Source: an uncultured bacterium (GTDB lineage: Bacteria; Bacteroidota; Bacteroidia; Bacteroidales; Muribaculaceae). From it: a DNA stretch of 12,225 nt. Numbering within the stretch: position 1 is the stretch's first letter; the number at the start of each line of letters is the position of its first letter. This document shows, piece by piece, positions 1-6,146 of this stretch. The stretch spans positions 1-12,225 of the forward strand of contig CAMHGU010000045.1 in assembly GCA_946184715.1 (NCBI GenBank), read 5' to 3'. The notes under the pieces are model-generated. The model searched no databases. It saw only the letters and a list, made by a program, of their open reading frames with translations, and had not been told where the DNA came from. The position numbers and the translations under genes were made by a program.

Positions 1-1349
1 GTGCTCTTGTGCGATTCCTCCTCTACCACTTTGGCCTCGTCGGCGTCGAGCTTGATGATGTTGTTGCGAAGCATATCCACCTCTTTGTTAAGCTCTTCGA
101 TTTCGTGCGACTGGTTGCGAATGGTGGTGAGCAGCGAGTTGAGCTCTTCGTTCTCAATCTCTTCGGGGAATTGCTCGCCCACGCGCACCATAAAGTCGGA
201 GAGTACGTTCATATAGTTGGTGAACGCCGTGTAGGGCGAATCGTAAGGGCTATAAGCGGAGTGGACATTGCCGTCGGCGAAGTGCTTGGTGCTCATGTAG
301 AAGAAGTGGTCGCTGGCCTGGAGGTAGTACCAGTCCTGGCGAATACGCTTATCCTCGCAGAGGCGCACACGCTCGGCGATGCTATAGAGCTTCTCGAAGG
401 CCTCGTTTTGGAGGCCATTGCCGAGCCAAGCTGAGGTGTCGCGGGCTTCGTCGCTCCACGAGATGGGGTGGGGAACCACCAGCTCGGCCACCGGTTTCAG
501 CTTGCTGATAGCTTCCGATGGTGTCACGAAGCCGATGCCGTTCTCGAAGGCGAAACGCGGTAGCGCTTTGAAGAACTCGAAGATGCCCGACTCGCGAGGC
601 TGCAGCTCGCCGAGGGTCTCATAGTTCATAAACAGGTTGATAATCTGTTCCTCTTGCGGGAGCTGGGCAATCCAGTTGATGAACTTATCGGCGGTGAGTG
701 GGTACTCGCTCCACTCGGTGCTGCCGAAGCGGAAGGTGATGTCGTCGCTGAAGCGCGAGTTTTTGAGCAAGAGCTTCAGGCGCGGCGCCGTGGCTGCCGA
801 GTACACATAGTTAGGCGACTTCCAGCCGAGGATATGCTTGGCGCCGTCGGTAATCATACCGCGGAATCCCATTGCGTAGGCCATCGAGGCGATGTCGTCG
901 TTGTAGATCAGCTCGGTGTTGCGGAGCACCTTAGGCTTGACGCCGAAGAGCTGCTGAATCTTGCTGTCGTGCTCTTTCACCTGCAGGCGGAACTCTTCAG
1001 GGTCGGTGAGCGAAGCCAGCGAGTGGGCGTAGGTCTCGGAGAGGAACTCGACATTGCCGGTGGCCACGAGTTCTTTCATAGAGTCGATCCACTCGGGCAC
1101 ATACAGCTCAATCTGCTCGAGCGCGGTGCCGGTGATTGAGAAAGCCACTTTGAACTTGTTGCCGTAGGTGGCAAACATCTCCTTGAGCATCTGATTGGCC
1201 GGCAGATACGATCGATGGGCTATGCGAGTGATGATGTCGTCGTTGGCAAAGTCGTCGTAGTAGTAGTGGTCGTTACCGATGTCGAAGAATCGGTAAGTCT
1301 TCAGGCGAAACGGCTGATGAATCTGGAAATAGAAGCAGATCTGTTTCAT
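1..1349 (-). CDS. GH57 alpha-amylase-like protein (3' end cut by window edge)
   Basis: This cytoplasmic protein belongs to glycoside hydrolase family 57, whose retaining enzymes act on alpha-1,4-glucans. It starts at the ATG at 1349 (MKQICFYFQIHQPF), 33 nt after the preceding gene, and 449 residues are visible before the edge. GH57 landmarks are HQP at residues 11-13, the motif NTELIYN carrying the expected nucleophile Glu146, and MNYETLGE at 241-248. The last motif normally supplies the catalytic acid/base Asp. Here residue 242 is Asn (codon at 624-626), so hydrolytic activity is uncertain. Residues from about 395 to 445 are rich in Glu, Leu and Asn and look like a coiled coil. There is no signal peptide, which fits intracellular glycogen rather than dietary starch. 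It is the last visible gene of a three-gene glucan operon. The family call is firm; whether it is an active amylase or a catalytically altered homologue is open. Confidence 0.9.
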   Translation of the reverse strand, partial: MKQICFYFQIHQPFRLKTYRFFDIGNDHYYYDDFANDDIITRIAHRSYLPANQMLKEMFATYGNKFKVAFSITGTALEQIELYVPEWIDSMKELVATGNVEFLSETYAHSLASLTDPEEFRLQVKEHDSKIQQLFGVKPKVLRNTELIYNDDIASMAYAMGFRGMITDGAKHILGWKSPNYVYSAATAPRLKLLLKNSRFSDDITFRFGSTEWSEYPLTADKFINWIAQLPQEEQIINLFMNYETLGELQPRESGIFEFFKALPRFAFENGIGFVTPSEAISKLKPVAELVVPHPISWSDEARDTSAWLGNGLQNEAFEKLYSIAERVRLCEDKRIRQDWYYLQASDHFFYMSTKHFADGNVHSAYSPYDSPYTAFTNYMNVLSDFMVRVGEQFPEEIENEELNSLLTTIRNQSHEIEELNKEVDMLRNNIIKLDADEAKVVEEESHKS

Positions 1350-1382
1350 ATTATATAAGGTGTTATTTGTTACGGATAGAGG

Positions 1383-2639
1383 TTAGTGGACAAAGCGGCG
1401 ATATATGTCGATTACTTTGCCGCCTTGTGTTTTCCAAAGGATGGTGTCCATTTCGGCGATGCCGTGGTCGTGGAGCTGTCGGTACATAGCGGGATAGCTG
1501 ATGATGGAGTACATAGCATCAGCCATAGCGTCGATATCCCAGTAGTCGATTTTGATGACGTTGGAAAGGATCTCAGCGCAGCCCGACTGCTTGGAGATAA
1601 TCGAAGGCACGCCCATCTGCATAGCTTCGAGGGGCGAGATTCCGAAGGGCTCCGATACCGATGGCATCACGTACACGTCGCTTGCCTTGAGCATTGAGTA
1701 CACCTCTTTGCCACGGAGGAATCCGGTGAAATGGAAACGGTCGGCAATGTCGCGCTTGGCGACGAGGTCAATCATCTTCTCCATCATATCGCCGCTGCCG
1801 GCCATTACGAAGCGCACATTGCGCGTCTTCTGCAGCACTTTGGCAGCTGCTTCCACGAAGTATTCGGGGCCTTTCTGCATCGTGATACGGCCGAGGAAGG
1901 TGACCACTTTGTCTTTGCCTTTGTGGGCGGGGAGCGACTTAAGCTCGTCGCTGAGCGGCTCCACGGCGTTGTGGACGGTGGTGACCTTATCGGGGCTGAT
2001 GCCGTACTTGTCGATTACCGTGCGGCGGGTAAGCTCGCTCACGGTGATGATGTGGTCGGCATTGTTCATACCATCCTTCTCGATGGCGAATACCGTGGGG
2101 TTGACGTTGCCGCGCGAGCGGTCGAAGTCGGTGGCATGCACGTGAATTACGAGCGGCTTGCCGGTCACCTGCTTGGCGTGGATGCCGGCAGGGTAGGTGA
2201 GCCAGTCGTGGGAGTGAATGATATCGAAGTCGAGGGTGCGGGCAATCACGCCGGCCACTATCGAGTAGTTGTTAATCTCTTCGATGAGGTTGTCGGGGTA
2301 TCGGCCGGAGAACTCGATGCAACCGAGGTCGTTGGTGTATAGGCGAGAGAAGTCGGAGTAGATGTGGTCGCGCAGGCTGTAGTAAAGGTCGGGGTTCATA
2401 ATGTTGCCTATGCGCTGAGCCACATAGTCGCGGTCCACGTCGCGCCACTGCACCGGCACGCAGTTGGCGCCGATGATGTTGGCAAATGAGCGTTCCTCAT
2501 CGCCCCAGGGCTTTGGAATCACGAAAGTGATGTCCATGTCGCCGTTTTCATACATGCCTTTGGTAAGGCCATAGCTTGCAGTGCCGAGGCCGCCAAGAAT
2601 ATGAGGGGGAAATTCCCATCCGAACATTAAAGCTTTCAT
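1383..2639 (-). CDS. Glycosyltransferase, GT-B fold (GT4/GT5-like), glycogen-operon member
   Basis: This 418-residue GT-B glycosyltransferase probably transfers glucose from a nucleotide sugar to a glucan. The N-terminus MFGWEFPPHILGGLG (residues 5-19) carries the glycine-rich acceptor-side loop that corresponds to the KTGGL loop of glycogen synthases. IHSHDW at 141-146 follows. The C-terminal Rossmann domain contains GRITMQKG (250-257, donor phosphate contacts Arg251 and Lys256), MAGSGD (279-284) and EPFGISPLE (330-338), the retaining E-x7-E motif. It has no signal peptide or membrane segment. It lies 12 nt downstream of the debranching enzyme and 33 nt upstream of the GH57 gene, so the three are almost certainly co-transcribed. 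That context favours a glycogen synthase-like or maltooligosaccharide-extending role over cell-surface glycan synthesis. The fold and motifs are seen directly; the exact donor and acceptor are inferred. Confidence 0.9.
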   Translation of the reverse strand: MKALMFGWEFPPHILGGLGTASYGLTKGMYENGDMDITFVIPKPWGDEERSFANIIGANCVPVQWRDVDRDYVAQRIGNIMNPDLYYSLRDHIYSDFSRLYTNDLGCIEFSGRYPDNLIEEINNYSIVAGVIARTLDFDIIHSHDWLTYPAGIHAKQVTGKPLVIHVHATDFDRSRGNVNPTVFAIEKDGMNNADHIITVSELTRRTVIDKYGISPDKVTTVHNAVEPLSDELKSLPAHKGKDKVVTFLGRITMQKGPEYFVEAAAKVLQKTRNVRFVMAGSGDMMEKMIDLVAKRDIADRFHFTGFLRGKEVYSMLKASDVYVMPSVSEPFGISPLEAMQMGVPSIISKQSGCAEILSNVIKIDYWDIDAMADAMYSIISYPAMYRQLHDHGIAEMDTILWKTQGGKVIDIYRRFVH

Positions 2640-2651
2640 ATCGGGAATGTG

Positions 2652-4607
2652 TTATTTGTCGATAATATGCAGGTTCTTGAATAGGCGGAGCACGGTGAGC
2701 ACGCCGGCCACACTGGAAGCGAAGCTGATGGCGCCGCGACCGTAGAAGGGCGGGTTGCCGTCGTAAAGCTCGGAGAGCGAGCCGATGCAACCTTGTGTCA
2801 TCTCGTCCTCGTAGCCTATCATCATTCGCTCGATGAAGGGGATACGCCCTATGCCGAACACGCGGATGTAGGCGTCGGTGTAGAACGAAATCAGCCAGGG
2901 ACGTACCGTGCCGTTGAAGTAGGCCAGCTCACGCTCTTCGGGGGTGCCGTGATAAGTGGGGCGATAGCCGAAGCTCTTGGGGCTAAGGGTGCGGAGGCCC
3001 TTGGGGGTGAGGAGCTCACGGGTGACCACGTCGAGTACCGTCTTGCGCTGGCGGCGGTCGAGTGGCGTGTATTCAAGTCCGGCGGCGATAATCATATTGG
3101 GGCGCACGCTCAGGTCGGTATAGGCGCCGTCCACGTAGTCGTAGAGGTAGCCGTAATCGTTCAAGAAGGTGTCGATGAAGCTGGTGCCGCAGCGCTCGGC
3201 AATGTCGGTCCACTCGGCCACCTTGGCGGCCATCTCCTTATCGTCGGCATACAGCGAAGCGGCAAAGCGCAGGGCGTTGTACCACAGGGCGTTAAATTCC
3301 ACGAGGTAGCCCGTGCGGGGAATGATGGGCGTGCCGTCGGGGTTGGAGGAGTCCATCCACGACACGGGGCGGCGAGTGCCGTCGGTGCGCACGAGGCCGT
3401 TGTCGTCGAGCCACAGCAGCGGGTGGCGCTGCGCTGTGATGTAGTCGAGCACGTCGGCCACGAAGCGGCCGTACTTCTCGCGGCAGGCCTCGATGCCATT
3501 CTCTTTGGCAAAGGCTTGAATGGCCCAGATGGCCCAGAGAGGCACATCGGGCAGCTCTATCAGCTCTATATTCTTGTCGGGCTTGCCGGTGGCCATAAAG
3601 CGGTCGAGGGCTTCGATGCCGGTGGCCATTATCTTATCGTACTCGACAGGGTGATGCACGTGGAGCGTGGTGCCGGGAAGAGCCGTGAACATATCGCGAG
3701 CTCTCACCTTGAACCACGGGTAGCCGGCCATCAAGTAGAAGCCGTCTTTGTTCTCATAATAGAACTGCTTGGCAGCGTTCTTGAGGCAGTTGTAGAAGCT
3801 GGTGCGGGGAGTGCGCGACTGCACTTCGCCCTCGTAGAGCTTGGCGAAGTTGCGGGTGCTGCGCTCCTCAAGGCCGGCCGAAAAGTAGATGCTCTCGCCT
3901 TTCTTGATGGGAATCTCGAAGTAGCCCGGCACGAAGAGGTCCTCGCGATAGGGGATGTTGCGCTCCTCATCCTTCGGATACTCGATGTCCTTGTACCACG
4001 TGGGGTTGAACACGAATTTAGGCTTGCGATTGAATTGCATATACAGGCGCGGATAGCCTTTGTAGAGGCAGAACGAAGCACCGTTGATACATTCCTGGTA
4101 GCTTTGGTCGGCTACGCCGTTGGCCATACACAGGTCGTTGGCGTTGCGGAAGGCGAGGAAGGGGCGGAATTGCAGCGTGGTGGCCGAATGTGCCTCCTCG
4201 AGGGTGTACTTGATGAGAATGCGATTGTCGTGGGAGATAAAGATCTTCTCCTTGGTCAGTATCACGCCGCCCACACGGTAGGTCACCTTAGGGACGCTCT
4301 CGCAGTCGTATTCGCGAATGTACTTGTGCCCGTTGGGGCTGAAGGTGTTGCCTGCGTATTTGTGCAAGCCGAGGTTGAATGGCGCGCCATGCTGTATCAC
4401 CGTCTCATCGAGCGTGGATAGAAGCACATGGCTGTCGTTGTCCATCTCGGGTATCGGAATCACAAGGAGGCCGTGCTGCTTGCGAGTGTTGCAACCCACC
4501 ACTGTGGTGCAATGGTAGGCGCCCGCTTGATTGGTGCGAAGCATCTCCTTCGGTAGCGACTGCTCGAGATTGATCATCAGTTTTTTGTCAAACTTCAGAT
4601 AGCTCAT
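2652..4607 (-). CDS. Glycogen debranching enzyme (amylo-alpha-1,6-glucosidase type, GDE_C/GH133)
   Basis: This enzyme removes alpha-1,6 branch glucose from glycogen or limit dextrin in the cytoplasm. I take the ATG at 4607 (MSYLKFDKKLM), giving 651 residues; an in-frame TTG two codons upstream is less likely. The N-terminal half (to about residue 270) is a beta-rich bacterial GDE_N-type domain starting with a TNQAGAYHCTTVVG segment. The C-terminal (alpha/alpha)6 domain has GYPWFKVRARDMFTALPG at about 295-312, whose RD motif holds the presumed catalytic Asp. It also has EFNALWYNAL at 437-446, GLRTLSP at 537-543 and NGTVRPWL at 565-572. Many family members read TVWPW where this one reads TVRPW; I cannot say whether that is normal for the Bacteroidales branch. 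It is the first gene of the operon with the glycosyltransferase and GH57 genes, behind its own promoter. Confidence 0.92.
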   Translation of the reverse strand: MSYLKFDKKLMINLEQSLPKEMLRTNQAGAYHCTTVVGCNTRKQHGLLVIPIPEMDNDSHVLLSTLDETVIQHGAPFNLGLHKYAGNTFSPNGHKYIREYDCESVPKVTYRVGGVILTKEKIFISHDNRILIKYTLEEAHSATTLQFRPFLAFRNANDLCMANGVADQSYQECINGASFCLYKGYPRLYMQFNRKPKFVFNPTWYKDIEYPKDEERNIPYREDLFVPGYFEIPIKKGESIYFSAGLEERSTRNFAKLYEGEVQSRTPRTSFYNCLKNAAKQFYYENKDGFYLMAGYPWFKVRARDMFTALPGTTLHVHHPVEYDKIMATGIEALDRFMATGKPDKNIELIELPDVPLWAIWAIQAFAKENGIEACREKYGRFVADVLDYITAQRHPLLWLDDNGLVRTDGTRRPVSWMDSSNPDGTPIIPRTGYLVEFNALWYNALRFAASLYADDKEMAAKVAEWTDIAERCGTSFIDTFLNDYGYLYDYVDGAYTDLSVRPNMIIAAGLEYTPLDRRQRKTVLDVVTRELLTPKGLRTLSPKSFGYRPTYHGTPEERELAYFNGTVRPWLISFYTDAYIRVFGIGRIPFIERMMIGYEDEMTQGCIGSLSELYDGNPPFYGRGAISFASSVAGVLTVLRLFKNLHIIDK

Positions 4608-4658
4608 CGTCAATGGAGTAGTTTATGGTTAGTTATTATTTTCGGTTTTTATGGTATC

Positions 4659-4676
4659 GGCAACGCTTTCGTTACC
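4659..4676 (-). promoter_or_regulatory. Leader hairpin at the 5' end of the glycogen-operon mRNA
   Basis: On the minus strand GGTAACG (4676-4670) can pair with CGTTGCC (4665-4659) around an AAAG loop. This gives 7 pairs with one G-U. The predicted transcript would begin at or within a few bases of this stem. A role in mRNA stability or translation is inference. Confidence 0.45.
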
Positions 4677-4681
4677 AACTA

Positions 4682-4713
4682 CGAAGTTAGGGAATATCTG
4701 CATCATTTTCAAG
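4682..4713 (-). promoter_or_regulatory. Bacteroidetes-type promoter of the glycogen operon
   Basis: Reading the minus strand, CTTG at 4710-4713 stands 20 nt before TAACTTCG at 4682-4689. Each box differs by one base from the Bacteroidetes consensus (TTTG; TAnnTTTG). The spacing equals that of the two better promoters in this window. The start of transcription would fall near 4676, about 69 nt before the ATG at 4607. Confidence 0.6.
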
Positions 4714-4832
4714 CATTTTTGCGAAAATTTTTATTGGGTCGCCAAAAAGCGGCTTCGCGGGCCGATATTTGTGTGTGCTTGCGGTGCTGTGCAGATTCAT
4801 CATGGCATTATCGCCGATTGCCGGATAATGCT

Positions 4833-4840
4833 TATATTTG
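4833..4840 (+). promoter_or_regulatory. Possible -7 box of the cupin gene
   Basis: TATATTTG matches TAnnTTTG exactly and ends 23 nt before the cupin ATG. I see no TTTG box 19-21 nt upstream, so the promoter is incomplete or weak. If used, it gives a leader of only about 18 nt. It also argues against starting the protein at the in-frame ATG at 4828, which lies upstream of it. Confidence 0.4.
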
Positions 4841-4863
4841 CGCTACCAAAATGTGACTATGAT

Positions 4864-5232
4864 ATGGAAAGCGTAAAGGTTACCGGGCTTATGCGAAGCT
4901 CACAGAGCTGGGACGGCGCGCCGCTGCCGCCGTTTCCGGCCGGCGATGCCGAGATAGTGGCGATGCGATATGAGTTCGGGCCGGGCGAGAAGCTCGGTTG
5001 GCATCATCACGACGTAATCAACTTCGGAATTGTGGAGCAGGGCGAACTCACTATCGTCGATATCAACGGCAATGTGAAAGTGGTGGGCGCGGGCGAGTCG
5101 CTCATTGAGATGACCGGCACTATCCACCACGGCGAGAACAACGGCCATGCGACCGTAGTCCTCTATATGTTCTACATCGTTGAGAAAGGGATGTCACTCT
5201 CGGTGCAGCACCCCGAGATACCGCTACTTTGA
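4864..5232 (+). CDS. Small single-domain cupin protein
   Basis: This is a 122-residue single cupin beta-barrel, probably binding a divalent metal, with unknown substrate. The first cupin motif is seen at residues 41-60: a Gly, then HHH at 47-49, ending in a Gly before ELTIVD. The second is GESLIEMTGTIHHGENNG at 77-94, where His88 or His89 would be the third ligand. At the position where many cupins have a ligand Glu, this one has Asn53, so metal affinity may differ. I start at the ATG at 4864 (MESVKVTGLM) because upstream sequence in the same frame looks non-coding and contains the likely -7 box. It stands alone on the plus strand between two minus-strand units, with its last 9 bases overlapping the end of engB. 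It could be an isomerase, a sugar-binding protein or a small-molecule sensor; sequence alone does not decide. Confidence 0.85.
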   Translation: MESVKVTGLMRSSQSWDGAPLPPFPAGDAEIVAMRYEFGPGEKLGWHHHDVINFGIVEQGELTIVDINGNVKVVGAGESLIEMTGTIHHGENNGHATVVLYMFYIVEKGMSLSVQHPEIPLL

Positions 5233-5829
5233 CGCCACGGAGGCGTTGATTTGCTCAATATAGTCGAGCAGCTCCTCGCGGCCTCGCTTGTCTTTGGCCG
5301 ATGTGGCGAAAATGGGTGGCAGTTCTTCCCAGCTCTCAAGCAGATGCTGCTTGTAGCCGTTGATATTCTCGCGCCCGGCATTGGAGCCGAGCTTGTCGAG
5401 CTTTGTAAAGACGATGGCAAAGGGCACTCCGTACTCCCCGAGCTTGTTGATAAACTCCACATCGACGGCTTGCGGCTTGTGGCGGCTGTCGATAAGCACG
5501 AAGAGGCAGGTGAGCTGCTCGCGCTGCGCGATATAGCTCCAGATGATGCGCTGAAGCTCATCGCGCTGCTTCTTGCTGCGCTGCGCGTAGCCGTAGCCGG
5601 GAAGGTCCACGAGGTACCATTGCCTATTGATCAGGAAATGGTTGATGAGCAACGTCTTGCCGGGAGTCTGCGATGTCTTGGCAAGGCCTTCACGCTTGGT
5701 CAGCATATTGATGAGCGATGATTTGCCCACGTTGGACCGCCCGATAAAGGCGTATTCGGGCAGGTTGCCTTCGGGGCATTTCGCAGGGTCGGTATTGCTA
5801 ATCACGAAGTCGGCACTCTTGATTATCAT
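5224..5829 (-). CDS. engB: Ribosome biogenesis GTP-binding protein EngB (YihA/YsxC)
   Basis: EngB is an essential TRAFAC-class GTPase that assists late assembly of the large ribosomal subunit. The 201-residue length is normal for the family. The G motifs are in order: G1 GRSNVGKSS at 30-38, a G2 region around TSQTPGKT at 52-59, G3 DLPGYGYA at 75-82, G4 TKLDK at 142-146 and G5 TSAK at 176-179. The start is the ATG at 5829 (MIIKSADFVISN), the usual family N-terminus. The gene faces the cupin, and the two coding regions share their last 9 bp. Upstream is a 317-bp gap dominated by inverted repeats. I found no convincing TAnnTTTG promoter directly before it, so transcription may come from a weak site or from read-through of the etf operon terminator. 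Confidence 0.97.
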   Translation of the reverse strand: MIIKSADFVISNTDPAKCPEGNLPEYAFIGRSNVGKSSLINMLTKREGLAKTSQTPGKTLLINHFLINRQWYLVDLPGYGYAQRSKKQRDELQRIIWSYIAQREQLTCLFVLIDSRHKPQAVDVEFINKLGEYGVPFAIVFTKLDKLGSNAGRENINGYKQHLLESWEELPPIFATSAKDKRGREELLDYIEQINASVASK

Positions 5830-5922
5830 CTTGGCTTATCGATTTAATAATTTAACTTAAGCTCCTATAGTTGTATTATATCCAGGATTCGCGGTTCTGG
5901 GGTGTGACTTGATGAGCATGTC

Positions 5923-6029
5923 ATAGTCGCTATATGTATGCGGCTTGCGCCGCAGAAATATCCTAAAAATTATTTTTAAAATATTTTCAAGTAATTTCTC
6001 GCGCGCAGCGCGATCCTTGTAGCGACTAT
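5923..6029. repeat. Nested inverted-repeat module with cloverleaf folding potential
   Basis: Outer arms ATAGTCGCTATA (5923-5934) and TGTAGCGACTAT (6018-6029) pair over 12 positions with one G-U. Inside are three further hairpins in a row. The first is TGCGGC/GCCGCA around TTGC (5939-5954). The second is an A/T arm at 5956-5986 with AAATAT/ATATTT and TAAAAAT/ATTTTTA. The third is TCGCGC/GCGCGA around GCA (5999-6013). The arrangement could fold as a four-way junction in RNA or extruded DNA. It lies 93 nt upstream of engB. It could be an engB leader structure, a small ncRNA or a non-autonomous repeat; no clear target-site duplication is visible. Confidence 0.5.
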
Positions 6030-6084
6030 TCAATTAGCAGATGCCACTCGGGGCGGTTCCGGCTCATAATATTACTTTATAATG

Positions 6085-6127
6085 ATTTAAAATAGTGTCA
6101 TAGCGCGCGGTGGCACTATGACACTAT
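6085..6127 (-). terminator. Probable intrinsic terminator of the etf operon
   Basis: A perfect 12-bp inverted repeat, ATAGTGTCATAG (6092-6103) and CTATGACACTAT (6116-6127), surrounds a 12-nt loop that begins 19 nt after the dehydrogenase stop codon. On the minus strand the stem runs into TTTTAAAT, a short U tract. The stem is A/T-rich, so termination may be incomplete. Confidence 0.55.
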
Positions 6128-6146
6128 GTGGGTATCGGGAATTGAA

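Larger units (their letters stand above)
5830..6146. other. Non-coding gap rich in inverted repeats
   Basis: These 317 bases carry no credible reading frame. They hold the engB leader side (5830-5918, A/T-rich), a nested inverted-repeat module (5923-6029), an unassigned stretch (6030-6091) and a long hairpin next to the dehydrogenase stop codon (6092-6127). The octamer TGTCATAG occurs at 5919-5926 and 6096-6103 and inverted at 6116-6123. No tRNA or known ncRNA was recognised. Confidence 0.7.

Noticed and set aside
2793..4421. A 542-codon open frame on the plus strand opposite the debranching enzyme
   Set aside because: Its translation is repetitive in Val, Gly, Ala and Glu and matches no fold I recognise. 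It is the antisense of a well-conserved gene and arises from GC-biased codon use.
4754..4769. A small G/C-rich inverted repeat (CGGC/GCCG) between the divergent promoters, slightly like the hairpin at 5939-5954
   Set aside because: Only four pairs support it and the resemblance is short, so I do not call it a repeat copy.
4651..4863. An upstream extension of the cupin reading frame
   Set aside because: The added 71 residues resemble no cupin sequence and would cross the likely promoter box and the divergent promoter of the glycogen operon.
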